Part shown: positions 34,514 through 46,156 of the stretch, in pieces
How positions within the stretch are numbered: position 1 is the first letter of the stretch
How the letters are laid out: each line of letters opens with the position of its first letter
DNA from: Hysterangium stoloniferum
Taxonomy: Eukaryota > Basidiomycota > Agaricomycetes > Hysterangiales > Hysterangiaceae
NCBI GenBank assembly: GCA_015178975.1
Contig: WHVD01000012.1
Span: 372,001-436,000 of the forward strand
Length of the DNA stretch: 64,000 nucleotides
Direction of reading: 5' to 3'
Program-made: the position numbers and the translations under genes
Notes under the pieces: generated by a model
Seen by the model: the letters and a program-made list of their open reading frames with translations, nothing else
The model's database searches: none
What the model was told of the DNA's origin: nothing

Positions 34514-34869
34514 GCCGACATTTGTATTATCCAATGGCAATGCCACTTCTCGAATATCAGAAAAGCCGTTTTGCTTTCAACTCTGACGCTCAGGAATGCC
34601 GTAAATACTATATTATGGGGTGACAATTGTTAAAACTATCATTGGATGCCGTATGAGCCTTCAGCGAAGGCGTAAGAAAGTAGCAGGGTAACCAAGTCCA
34701 CTAGTTCCTATATAGTTCAAAGAAGGTGAGGGGATTTCGCTTACGAAGGCAGGGATGACATGCTGTGAATCCTGCGTAAGCAAAGCCACAAGTCAATAGA
34801 ACACTCCAACTGACTGCGGCATAAAAGCCCGGCACCCCCTTCTAGTGTAAGTTCGACTGCTGCGCACAA
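34514..34869 (+). repeat. FAM 5' flank (FAM-10), shortened
   Basis: Only about 355 bp of the usual upstream block remain, including CATAAAA near 34820. Confidence 0.5.
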
Positions 34870-36729
34870 ATGTCTGCTTTCAACGAGACAACTCTGGGGA
34901 ATCACGATGGGGCAACGGTTCAGACCTGCCTTGAAGGCGTTGAGGAGCTACCACCCTTAGTTTCCCCAGGTGTATTGAGTTCAGAGCAACGGGACCAGAT
35001 CATTAAGACGGGGATGAGAGAGATATTCCGGGCGAAGCTCCGAGAACGATGGGGTTGTAACGAACCCCGCCATGATTTGTGTTATCAGGCTCCCGATGAT
35101 GAGCAGCACATACAGCTATGTGCAAACCATATAGAGGTCTGGGTTGATGAGTTGGTGAGTAAAGTATAATGCTATTTCCATGTGATCTGTGTCACATGCA
35201 GTACATTTCAGTGTCAAGGAGAAACGACCTGCCATGACCCACCCACTGTCTTTCAGATATCCACCAATACGACATCCAACCTCAGCCCGTATCATAGCCA
35301 TAGCGAGGGCTGGGGAATGATCTCACAGAGTCTTGTGACATCTTCAAGTATTCAAATTGGCCCCGGGTATTACTGTGGAGTCGGTTTGGAAAGGGTTGGG
35401 ATGAAAGTCCTCCACAGTGTGAAGAAAGCTTCGCTGATCGCAAAGCTGACATTATACGGGAAAATAATGCGTCGATTGTCCCAGCACAACGGTGCCTTTA
35501 GCAAGATTCTACAGAAGCGTCTGACCCTGCCAAGATTGGGAAGGCTAATTCAAGATAGTGTTGATTTAGTGGGGTGCGGATACTTTGGTGTCGATTATTG
35601 AACTCACTTGAAATACTCATGTCGGAGTCGTAGACCTACATACCCGCCTCAAATTCGGAGAAGAGCGACGAATGTTTTATGGAGGTTCCTGATATTTTCA
35701 CCTCACTTGCAGTGGAGTCCCAAAGCGCTCATGAAATGTTTGGCTTCGGCCTTCTATTCCTGCCCCGGTGGCTATTGGCCAGCTAGACACGCGTCAACTG
35801 CCATGACGTCATCACTTTACAACGTTTTAGTCAAGTCACCGCTGCACACCAACTTGGATGAGGTTGCATCAATATTTATCACACACCTGACCCGTTATCT
35901 ATCAGAATTTCATGATTCCTGGACCATTACCGGCTTTGTTTATATCGTGGAAGTGATCTGCCACGTGCGTCAACTATCGGTAGAGGAGCTCACGGCGATC
36001 AGAGGTTACTTTGAATTCTGGTTACAAGCGTGCGTCGTGACCTCACATCATTTCATCTTTCCCACCAAAGCATAACAGACAAAGTCACCGGTGACTAGTC
36101 TTCCCACCTGAACATCCTATACGGCTTCTCGTGTGTTGCATCCACCAAGATACGTTGTTTCGAGATTTTGCTGCAGCGGCATTGAGGGTTATATTGGACG
36201 ACATAAACGTGCATATAGCATCATTGTTACTTCGTCTTGATTTGGAGACTTCAGATTTACTAGGTGGGAGTATTTCCTCCTTGAGAACCTTCTTCAACGA
36301 CAGCACGCTTCTCACCGATCACATCAACCAACTGAATGTGGTTTCTTCGTTCATTGGGCCCATCGTACGGTACAGTCACAATATTTTACCTACCTGCACC
36401 GTCTTACATCCGCCTATGAAAACTTTCCAACCAGTCTGATTCTGACCCACATGCGTCCTAATTGGGATCTCCTGGCGTCTGGCGAAAGAATAATCGAATT
36501 GACTATGAAGCTAGCTGGATCTTCCGAACCCGAACCTGCGTGTACTACAGTGCGCAGCCTCGATACCATCCCCATGCTCGTTTCTCTCCTTACACATTGT
36601 GACATAATCCGCGGCTCGACCAATGACCAATCCATCAGTTACTGGCTTGAGCGTTTAGATTTCACTACGCGTTCTTTCCTTTGCGTGGTCGCCACACCGG
36701 TCACCCATGTGTCGGTGGGGTCTAATTAG
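34870..36729 (+). pseudogene. FAM-10: intact except one nonsense codon
   Basis: Exons 34870-35154, 35212-35573, 35634-36029, 36079-36369, 36435-36729. Introns are 57, 60, 49 and 65 nt. Intron 1 has an in-frame TAA, so it must be spliced. The intron 2 donor is GTGCGG rather than GTAAGG. In exon 4 a TGA (36092-36094) replaces CGA of the SHRR stretch, the only stop I find. Exon 5 is the fullest version and ends SYWLERLDFTTRSFLCVVAT then THVSVGSN. Without the TGA the product would be about 540 aa. Function unknown. Confidence 0.7.
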
Positions 36730-38620
36730 ACCCCCATATATTAGTGTTGGGGGAGCATAGTTGCCCTGACAAAGGTCTTGCACCATCAATTGGATACACT
36801 TCCTCATCATTTCTCTTCAATTATGCTGACACATCTCAACCAAACCAGGAGGAGTACAACCCCGTCCCCCTTTAATCAATTCACTTTTCACCCAGATTTG
36901 AAAAAATGTATTAAGATGTATAGTTTGAGCCAATGTAAGAGCGCATATAGCCACTTTTTACCATCGCCGCGAACTCTGCAGTTTGTACTCATACTGTACA
37001 TGCGTTTAATACATTTTGGGGCACTAGCCTTGGCCAGACTAATGTCCGAATCATTAACGACATTTGTTTTAAATAAAATATCAATGGAGGTCTGAAAAAT
37101 GGCTCCCCCGTCGCCATTTCGATAGACGTCTTGTTCAGGCTGATCATACCTTCAGGCCAGTGTTCAATCGACAAGATCCATCATCTTACAACCAAGGTTC
37201 TTCACACCGTAAGAGGCAATGTGTTGGGCGAATTGTTTCAACTAATTCTCTTCTTTTACCATTGCCGCGACCTCTACAGCTTCTACGCGTTGATGCTATA
37301 CCTGAGTTGAATACACTTGCGGCACCACCCATGGCTAGACTAGCATCCGATTTATAAATGACAATCATTTGAAACAGAGCGTACCCTGGAGAGTTGAATA
37401 AAGCTACATAATTTGACACAGTTCAAAAGCGATGGTGGTCACTTGTAATGATCGCTGTGAGGGTCTCTAGACTGGTGTTCAATATATTCCGAGGGCCACT
37501 CTCAGAAATCACATCGCACATACTAGGGACAACAATTTCAATCGAATACCACTAGGACGTCTCAAAGAGGGCGGTCCCACCGTTATTCTCGTGTCATTTG
37601 TGTGGGAGAACAGGAAGCCGGACAAAGCCATTGGAAAACACCATGATCAAAACACCAACATTTCTTCACATTGTCGTGAGCTTTCACCTTGTATGAGAGA
37701 AAGGTAGCTCGTGGTGATGTCAGGTGGGGTCACCTATCACCTCAGAGCTGAAGAATACAACGACCTGCCGCGAGCAGAAAGTAAGCCACAAGAAATCTCG
37801 TTTGGGTCGTGTTTCAATGTTTCAGTCCCTAGCGCCACACTACACGCTAAGACAAGTTACTTCACTCGCTATCCCGACATTTCCGCTACTGCCTCCATTT
37901 CAGTTGACTGGAGTTCATTCCACCAATTGTCATGTTTGAATTATTTCACTTCGAGTAGTAGCGAAACAATCATTTGATTCAATGTCACATTTAAAAGACT
38001 CTTCGACTTGATACGTCGGACTCTTGAACGTTACTTGTCGTCACCGGTTCCTTCCGATGCGTCGTTGCCACACGTTTCACTGGTGCGGTCCGTATCGTCT
38101 AATTCTAATGTGGTCTCAGTTTTGAAGAACTATGGTTGCCCAAGGCAAAGTCTTGCTCTATCAATTCAACTCGATTATTAATCATTTCTCTTCATATCCC
38201 AACCAGACCAGCAGGAGCACAGCCCTATCGATCTTTTGTTAACTGGCTTTGTACCCGTATTTTCAAGCCCCATTAGTTTGATCCAATTTATGAGCACGTA
38301 CAGCCACTTTTTCCATCACAGCATGCTCTACAGCTGCTCCTGGCACACGTATTGAATATATTGAGAAGTATTAGTCATGGCTAGAATCACATCCGATTCG
38401 TTAACGACCATCCCATCATATAGAATACCACTCCCTGATCTCGAAGGAGCCCCGCCACCTCAGTTTCCATGCCACTTACAATCACAGGAAGGAAGTCATT
38501 GAAGAATAACAAACAGTGGGAATAATCACTTTTCCAGCACAACATTTGTCTCGTTCACGCTACATAACCTTATCTTCAAAATCCATGTTCAATCTCCAGG
38601 ATTAGCGATCTTATAGTCCA
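36730..38620 (+). repeat. FAM-10 3' flank: diverged tandem units
   Basis: The longest version of the 3' flank. Segments near 36930-37060, 37250-37390 and 38285-38410 share a common layout (GAGC(G/A)C(A/G)TA.AG.CAC, then CTCTACAG, then GGC(C/T)AGA(C/A)T.ACATC). The end of exon 5 plus its downstream sequence (36640-36870) is echoed in diverged form at about 38020-38230. The flank thus looks like ancient tandem duplications of gene-end sequence. No coding frame supported. Confidence 0.5.
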
Positions 38621-39182
38621 AACCCTTGAAATAGATGAGGGCCTTTAACCCACATTGAAGAGCATGGCAGCTGGAATCAATATAAATATGTCATCTACCG
38701 AAGTATATGGTCATCAAGAGTGATCCTAATGGTATTCCAATGAAATATTTTTGTCCATTAGTTATCTCAAAGAGATTTTGAGGAATAATTTTGTTGTTAT
38801 CATGTTTCACTTGAGATTATCTGGATGATAAATTGCCTTGGTAAGCATCATATCATTCTCTTTATGACAATAATCAATTATCAACTTAGAAGTTTGTTAA
38901 GACTCAGAGTACCTCGTTGATTCCTTGAATGACCAATCAGCAAAAACAAGAAAATCATGGATGAAATGAAGTGACAAATGCAGAGCTATGATGAATAAAC
39001 ATTGTGTGGGGATGAAGAGGGACTGTTACAACGACCCATGTGGGGCTCAAAGGGCAGAATGGAATGGGCAGCAATGAAGGGAGCAGAAAGATGGCAAAAA
39101 GGGGAATGTATAACCATAGCCCAGGATGGTGAATCTCTTCATACCGGAAGAGATCCACCTTTTTTCGGACTTTAATCAACTG
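38621..39182. other. No gene identified
   Basis: AT-rich stretch without conserved open frame. I see no match elsewhere in the window apart from short stretches. Confidence 0.4.
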
Positions 39183-39590
39183 TTATGCAATTCCACTCAG
39201 AACCTTGATCACTACGCATATCTCGACAACCTCATGAAAGCTACAAAAAAAGATCTCTTGCAAGCCTGAAATCTGGGATTTAGCATTATGTGTACCAAGG
39301 TTTATGTCCTGGAATGCCAACTGGGCGCAGAAAGGAGAAATTTTGATATTGTCTGAAACGCATATATACACTCATTTCATTTTTTGCAGAGATCTGGTTG
39401 TCACATAAACCTATGCTACAAAATCAGCCAAGTGTTGCTTCCACACAAGCTAAAACATCTGGGAAGCTCGCTAATCCTCTATCACGTGCAAAATGAAGTC
39501 AAGGAGAGTTTCTGATGTCAAGTTCTGGATGCGAAGCGATTGGCAGAATGTCATGCAGAATTGCATGCAGCACAGGGCTTAAAAAGTTTG
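39183..39590 (-). repeat. Inverted repeat partner of 26520-26900
   Basis: Minus-strand reading MYICVSDNIKISPFC...VLSGIA is frame-conserved with the partner over about 60 codons, but both copies lack a convincing longer gene. Confidence 0.5.
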
Positions 39591-39599
39591 GTTTTCTGA

Positions 39600-39727
39600 C
39601 TGTTAAGTTTTCGTGGTGCTGTTCCTAGACCATATAACTTTCCATTTGTCTGAGTGAGGGGGCAGTACTCGTTGTAAATGGATAAGGACTAAACAAATAC
39701 AAATAGACCTTATATAATCCAAAATAT
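39600..39727 (+). mobile_element. LTR fragment in promoter position of FAM-11
   Basis: 128 bp matching the left part of the solo LTR 10130-10339 (TGTTAAGTTTTCGTGG...), ending near the FAM leader. The normal 5' flank is absent. It contains TTATATAATCC about 35 nt before the ATG at 39747, a possible TATA element. Confidence 0.7.
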
Positions 39728-39746
39728 GTATGACTGCTACACTCAA

Positions 39747-41605
39747 ATGTCTCCTTTCAACGAGACAACTCTGGGGAATCACAATGAGGCAACAGTTCAG
39801 ACCCACCTTGAAGGCGTTGAGGAGCTACCACCCTTGGTTTCCCCAGGTGTATTGAGTTCAGAGCAACGGGAGCAGATCATTAAGATGGGGATGAGAGAGA
39901 TATTCAGGGAGAAGCTCCGAGAACGCTGGGTTTGTAATGAACCCGGCCATGATTTATGTTATCGGACCCCTGATGACGAGCAGCACATACAACTATCTGC
40001 AAGCCATATAGAGGTCTGGGTTGGCGAGTTGGTGAGTAAAGTAAAATGCTATTTCTCGGTGATCTGTGTCATATGCAGCATATTTCAGTGTCAAGGGGAA
40101 ACGACCTACCATGACCCACCCACTGTTGTTCAGATATCCACCAATACGACATCCAACCTCAGCCCGTATCATTGTCATGCCGATGACTGGGGAATGATCT
40201 CACGGAGTCTTGCGACATCTTCAAGTATTGGAATTAGCCCCGGGTATTACTGTGGAGTCGGTTTGGAAAGGGTTGGGATGAAAGTCCTCCACAGTGCCAA
40301 GAAAGCTTCACTGATGGCAAAGCTGACAATATACGGGCAAATAATGAGTCAATTGTCTCAAGACAAGGGTAAGGGTGCCTTTAGCAAGATTCTACACAAG
40401 CGTCTCACCCTGCAAGGATTGGGAAGACTAATTCAAGACATTATTGATTTAGCAAGGTAAGGGATACCTCAGCGTCGATCATTAAACACACTCATGTCTG
40501 AGTCATAGACCTACATACCCGCCTCAAATTCGGAGCAGAGCGAGCAGGATCTTGAGTGATACCTATGTGTCTTCACTTCACATGCAGCAGAGTAGCAAAG
40601 GCTATACTTCCCAACTTATGCTATGTTTGGCTTGGGCCTTCTATTTCTGCCCCGGTGTCTATTGGCCAGCTAGAGATGCGTCAACTGTGATTATGTCATC
40701 ACTTTACAACGTTTTAGTCAAGTCACCGCTGCACACCACCTTGGATGAGGTTGCATCAACATTTCTCATACAAATCGCCAGTTATCGTGATCTCACCCAT
40801 TTGGGGCCTTGTGTATATTGTGGATGCTATTTCCCACGTGCGTCAACTATATGTAGAGGAGCTCACGGCGATCAGAGGTTACATTGAATTCTGGTTACAA
40901 CTGTGCATCGCGACCTCACATCATTTCATCTTTCCCACCAAAAGCATAACAGACAAAGTCACCAGGGACTATTTTTCCCATGTGAAAATCCTATATGGCT
41001 TATTGTGTGTTGCATTCACCAAGATACATCGTTCCAAGATTTTGTTGCAGCGGTATTGAGGCTGTCATTGGACGAAATAAACGTGCACACAGCATCATTG
41101 ACACTTCATCTTGATCTGGAGACATCAAATTTACTGTTTTGGAGTATTTACTCCTTGCAAACCTTCTTCGACGACAGCACGCTTCTCACTGATCACATCA
41201 ACGAGCTTAATGTCGTTTATTCGTTCATTGGGCCCATCGTCCAGTACGTTCACCATATTTTACCTACCTGCACCGTCTTACATCCGCCTATGAACCTTTC
41301 CTACCAGTCTGATTCTGACGCACCCGATTCCAGACCGGGATCTCCTGTGGTCCAGCGAAGGAATAATCGAGTTGGCTCAGAAGCTGATAGCTGGATCTTC
41401 TGAGCCCGAATCTGCATGTACCACAGTATGCAGCCTGGATGCAATCGCCACACTCATTTCTCTTCTTCCGCATTGTGACATCATGCACAGCTCGAGCAAT
41501 GACCACTCCATCCATTCTGTGCTGCAGCATTTAGATTTGACCACATGTTCCTTCCTTTGTGTGGTCGCCACACCTGCCACTCGTGTGTCGGTGGAGCCTA
41601 ATTAG
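39747..41605 (+). pseudogene. FAM-11: one 2-nt deletion, LTR-derived upstream region
   Basis: Exons 39747-40031, 40089-40456, 40509-40902, 40953-41243, 41308-41605. Introns are 57, 52, 50 and 64 nt with GT-AG ends (GTAAGG in intron 2). Start chosen at MSPFNETTLG, homologous to the other copies; an upstream in-frame ATG at 39726 lies in the LTR-derived part. Exon 2 has a 6-nt in-frame insertion (DKGKGAF). A 2-nt deletion near 40795 in exon 3 (YRDLTHLG instead of YRD.S.IFGL) shifts the frame; exons 4 and 5 are open. Function unknown. Confidence 0.65.
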
Positions 41606-42095
41606 ACCACTATATCACTGTTGGAGGAACATGGTTGCTCTGACAAAGGTCTTGCATGACCCATTGGACACATTCCCCAATCATAATGTCGATACATCTC
41701 AACCAAACTAGCAGGACCACCATCCTGCCCCCCTTTAATTAATTCAGTTTGCAACCAGATTTGCAAAAATGTATTAAGCTATATAGTTTGAGCCCATGTA
41801 AGAGCACATATAGTCACTGCTTACCATCACCGCGAACTCTGCAGTTTGTACTCATACTGTACACGCGTTGATCAAGTTTTGGGGCACTAACCTTGGCCAG
41901 ACAAACATCTGAATCATGATCAATACTTGGTGTAAATAAGATCTCATTGAATTTCTGAAAAGATCTTCCCCATCGCCATTTCAATCCATGTTTTGTTCAG
42001 GCTGATCATACCTTTAGACCAGTGTTCAATCAACAAGATCCACGATCTTAAAACCGAGAGCCTTCACACCAAGCGAGTCAATCTGTTGTGCGAAT
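41606..42095 (+). repeat. FAM-11 3' flank, cut at the copia insertion site
   Basis: Matches 24338-24826. Ends with the target duplication CGAAT at 42091-42095; its continuation is found in reverse at 57094-55900. Confidence 0.7.
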
Positions 42096-42343
42096 TGTTG
42101 AAACAGTTGAATAACACTTTGCAGAACACCCCTGTGAGTGTGATTGGAAAGTAAACACTAAGTATATTCAACTGTAAAGACATACCTGTGAGTGTGATTG
42201 GAAAGTAAACACTAAGGAGACTTTCCCACACCCACAGTGGACTATACTACTAGGTGCTTATCTAAGCACCTATACAGGAGGTACCGACCTAAGGTAACTC
42301 ACTCAATACTGCACCTACAGTGCTGGGAAAAATACTACAAATA
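42096..42343 (-). mobile_element. Right part of an older copia LTR (target of a later copia)
   Basis: 248 bp of the copia LTR, reverse orientation, with intact TTTCAACA end at 42096 but missing its first 64 nt. Those 64 nt are at 57095-57158. The outer target duplication CGAAT (42091-42095) matches ATTCG at 57090-57094 read in reverse. Confidence 0.85.
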
Positions 42344-42648
42344 TATTGAAACAGTTGAATAACTCTTGACAAACACCCTGTGACTGTGAGGAAAGTAAAC
42401 ACTAAGTGTATTCAACTGTGAAATAACTACATACCTGTGACTGTGAGGAAAGTAAACACTAAGGAGACTTTCCCACACCCACAGCGGAGTATGCTACAGG
42501 GTGCTTACCTAAGCACCTACACATCAGTTACCTTACTAGGTAACTCACTCAATACTGCACCTACAGTGCTGGGAAAAATACTACAAATATCAGAAAAATA
42601 CAGGGAACATCATAGACTATGTAAGAGCTGTAATATCATACTCTAACA
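42344..42648 (-). mobile_element. 3' LTR of the split copia element
   Basis: 305 bp, the same length as the 5' LTR at 57159-57463, with four mismatches by eye. Flanked on the left by AAATA (42339-42343), the reverse of TATTT at 57154-57158. Confidence 0.9.
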
Positions 42649-42669
42649 CTCTCACCTGATGAGACAGCT

Positions 42670-42803
42670 CTAAGCTAGTCCCAGTAGTTTTCGTAAGTAT
42701 TCTACCTTTGGCTTAGCCAATGGTTTTGTCAATAAATCAGCAGGCATCTCTGAAGTAGGGAGATGAACAACTTTGATCTTCCCACTATCAACTTCCTGCC
42801 TTA
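42670..42803 (-). pseudogene. C-terminal 45 codons of copia Pol (RNase H end)
   Basis: Minus-strand reading RQEVDSGKIKVVHLPTSEMP, then ADLLTKPLAKPKVEYLRKLL and a stop at 42672-42670. This is the conserved end of copia RNase H and continues the ORF that is cut at 62182 (..KTYWLR). A purine-rich stretch precedes the LTR. Confidence 0.9.
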
Positions 42804-43478
42804 GGAGGGTGTTTATAATTACTATAATCTCAAATATTTACTAATAAAAGTCTTATTTTTACAAAACTCCATCTTTAAATAGTGATATCTATTCTGAAAC
42901 AATTATATCATCAAAAAACAACCATCAGAAATAGTTCTCCATATTACATCTTATACAACCCATAGTTATTTAACAAATTCTATTGTATATAATTTCCTTC
43001 CTTTTACAGATGTCTACTAATACTTTTATTAGTACTTTGTTTTTTAAAAGTTGTAATGTAGTTATTTCCCTGTAAAATATGTAAAATATTATTGGAAATT
43101 TTTCATACCACAGCTGTCTTTATTAAGTAAAACCCCCTATATATTCTGGGTATGTTGAATCAAGTAGAAATCTGTTTAGATTGACAGATCTATTCTGAAG
43201 TAATACATATGTATTTAGAGGTGCCAATGATATACATATGCATGGAATGGACTATTTAAAGGTATCTATTTTTTAAAAGTATTAGTGTTTCAAACTACTA
43301 ATTTTTTTTATTGTCTACTTGTGTCCAGAAAGATTCTTGAGTTTGTAATGTATGAGAGAGTTTAAAACTTTCAAAAAGTTTTAAAAACCAAATTATGTTT
43401 GAATCACATCTCAGATGTTTAAATGACCTTTAGAGTATATTAGAATTTGGTATACTTAATAGTTTTCAGATATCCTCC
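42804..43478 (-). mobile_element. MITE-like AT-rich element, copy A
   Basis: 675 bp, reverse complement of 62183-62856 with a single-base indel as the only visible difference. Ends GGAGGGTG / GGAGGATA, flanked by TTA on both sides. No coding capacity. Short GGAGG-starting inverted ends and a TAA/TTA duplication resemble PIF/Harbinger-type MITEs; assignment tentative. Confidence 0.75.
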
Positions 43479-43484
43479 TTATAG

Positions 43485-43960
43485 GCTACACCCTTGTGAG
43501 ATTGTCTTGTCCAATTTCAAACAGGTGGACGGGAATCCTGGGGAGTCCAGGTGGGGTTTGTGGATTGAGAGGTCAGGGAGTCCACATAGATAGGTATGGC
43601 TCAATTGCTCATTTATAGACTCTGTGCTAGCCGATTTTAACTTAGCGAAAAGTGTTCAGAGTTGAGATAAGGATCAGCACCTTCCTCTTGGCATCCATTG
43701 AGCCATTAGGACCGATGACATGATATGCACCTTGAGAGAGGAAACGGACACTATGACCTGGTCCAGCAGCATTTCGATCGCAAAGGATGGAACAAATAGA
43801 ACCTGAACCAGTTGGTTAGACTTTGACAAATATGCCACTTGCTGGGTTGTGCGGTTGAACAGGAAGAGGGGCTTGCTTCGGATTTTGGGATGATGGAGCT
43901 GTTGGTGACTGTGGAACTGTTGCAATTAGGAATACCTCATCCAATAAAGTATTAATTTGT
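43485..43960 (-). pseudogene. Coding-like remnant, unrecognised
   Basis: Minus-strand frame with PQSPTAPSSQNPKQAPLPVQ, one stop, then GPGHSVRFLSQGAYHVIGPN. It would join sequence at 62857 if the inferred inversion is undone, and so may belong to the gypsy element there. No domain recognised with confidence. Confidence 0.3.
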
Positions 43961-43989
43961 CCTGATGATAAAGTGTGAGGTTATGTATA

Positions 43990-44885
43990 TTAGGACAAAG
44001 GCTCACAGATTATTATCTGGGGTCCAAACAATGTCCCTTGGTAACTCTTCACAGTGGTCCAGATGACAACCACGAATACCCCCTCGTGCTCACCGCCCTC
44101 ATCTCAACCCACGGAATACCTCTCATATTTTATGACCAGATCGGAAGTGGGCCCTCGACGCATCTCCTAGTAAAGAAGGGTGATGGCTCCATCTGGACCG
44201 GGAAGCTGTTATGTGATGAGTTAAATAACCTGGATCGTCATCTAGGTATCCAATATGACTTTGATATACTGGGACATTCATAGGTGAAATGCTGGGAGCC
44301 AGATACGGGACAAGTCAACCAAAGGGGCTTAACAAGCTCATCATATCTGACTTTCCGGTGTTGATGGAATTATTTGTTCAAGCAGAAAATAGGTTAAGAA
44401 ATGGGCTACCGAAAAATGTTCAGGATACGTTGATGAGGCATGAGGTTTGTGGGACTACTAGTATGCGGCGGAAACCATAGTATTTTATACACTGCATGTG
44501 TGCAGGCTTGAAACATGGCCACACAGGCTTACCGCAACTTTCCGCTCGCTGGAGAAAGATCCAACTGTTTATAAAACCATGTACGTTCTTCATATACACA
44601 CATTGGGATTTAAATCGACCATTTATTATAGGAATGGTCCAAACGAATTCCATGTCATCGCGACGTGGTCCGTAATTGATGAACTACATAATCAACGTTA
44701 GCACCCTTCGACTCAACGGATATTACAATGAAGCACAGGATGAGACTGAACAACCATTTTTAAAAACATTCCCAAGTACAAGTGGGTTCAATTCGCTAAT
44801 TCGAGCTATAAACCCCAGCGGGAGGAGACAACACGTCACTTGGACATTGTTGGCAGCTTTCTGGCCTAATATCGCTCCAATTTTG
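43990..44885 (+). pseudogene. Proline iminopeptidase-like (alpha/beta hydrolase, S33) pseudogene
   Basis: Readable pieces follow the family order: LVTLHSGPDDNHEYPL (oxyanion-hole HGGP motif degraded to HSGP), GIPLIFYDQIGSG, DELNNLDRHLGIQYDFDILG, HS then a stop where HSWGG (nucleophile elbow) is expected, MLGARYGTSQPKGLNKLIIS, NGLPKNVQDTLMRHE, HVCRLETWP, an intron 44581-44631 (GTACGT...ATAG) and NGPNEFHVI. The nucleophile motif has TAG for TGG plus a 1-nt deletion; further frameshifts near 44460 and after 44690 remove the Asp/His region. Prolyl aminopeptidases release N-terminal proline; this copy cannot be active. Confidence 0.8.
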
Positions 44886-44889
44886 AATT

Positions 44890-46150
44890 AAATTTATTGC
44901 AAGCATCATAATAAACCTTTTAACGTTAAAAAACCAGTGGGATTGAGGTGCCACAGCGTTCCTTGTATGTCGATAGTCGCCCCCCTTGAGATCTACAGAC
45001 GGAATATCGCTACCTTCATAATATAATCACCACATCGTACATCAGAACGATTAAGTGTGTGCATTTTAGTGAAAAAAAAGGTTTGAGAGAGCTCTGGTGA
45101 CCAAAGCGTTAGGAAAAGTCCAGGCATTTGTGACTACTTGCCAATTAACTTACGTACGAACAATTATGCGTCACAATGTTCTATTTATTCAGGTCTCTCC
45201 TTATCAGACCGTGTAAAGTTGTAGCATTGAATTATTCACAAATTACATATAGTACATTTTATCACGATAGGCTTGAGAGTCTGAGAGCCAACGATCTAGT
45301 GACGACTGCAGCGTTGACAAAGGTGATGAAAAACGGTTCTTGGGTTGAGTTGACCCCTCAATCGTTTGGCTGGAGGATGATGCCCTTAGCTTGACGTCCC
45401 GGATGTGAACAAAAGTTATGAGCTCTTCTACGATCCACTCCAGGAGTGTGTTATTCTTATATATGTCACCTTCGGCTTTGATATTAATTGTTCATTTTCT
45501 CATTCCAAGCACATGCCGTGAATTGAAGGTAGTAGATCAGTCCCCACATTGCCTCTTGGTCTTTTTGCCTCTTGGTATTTTGGCTCCTTCTACTCATCGT
45601 GAACCTATAGTTTTTTCTCGAACACGTCACTTCCCTATCATTCACTTTATGCCAGGTCTGTTCACCAAAGGATGTCTGAGAACGTTCTACTATATACCTA
45701 CTCCATCACTCATGATCAAATACGGTTTTCCGCGTCACACTGTGTCGTGGCACTAAAGTGTTTATCCCTCGTACTGAGGAAGCGGTGGTGGCTGAAAGTG
45801 GGTGAGGGGGAAAACAGAAACTCAAACCGACGCCTGGGGCCGTTTGGCTGACTGGGGAGATGAAGGCAGGGAACTGATGGCGTCGTGACAATCTAAACTC
45901 AACGTCAATGAATTGGTGACAGTATTATATTAATAGATAGAATTCAGCTCGTAAAATAATGGATGCTTCTTTTACTCTAACAACTTACCAATAAATACTA
46001 CTTTAAATAGTGATGATAGGACCAAGCGGCGGGTGATTGTCAATAATATATTCATTATTATTATACCATATTTGTTGATGGTCATGTTGGGTAAATGAAG
46101 CATGTGTCGATGTTCCATTCTTGTAACACGCCTATTGTCTATATCTCACC
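44890..46150 (+). other. Unrecognised region with decayed open frames
   Basis: Two plus-strand stretches look protein-like (45256-45392, ..LRANDLVTTAALTKVMKNGS..; 45418-45756, ..FLYMSPSALILIVHFLI..) with stops between them. They may be one decayed gene, family unknown. The rest shows nothing I can name. Confidence 0.3.
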
Positions 46151-46156
46151 TTCCCC

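Noticed and set aside
31129..42648. CRISPR-like arrays among the short repeats
   Set aside because: Repeats are LTR-internal or minisatellite-like, without uniform spacers or cas genes; organism is eukaryotic.
43020..43480. 3' UTR of the copia element as explanation of the AT-rich 675 bp
   Set aside because: The true Pol C-terminus and LTR follow it at 42.3-42.8 kb and it is flanked by TAA duplications, so it is an insertion within the ORF.
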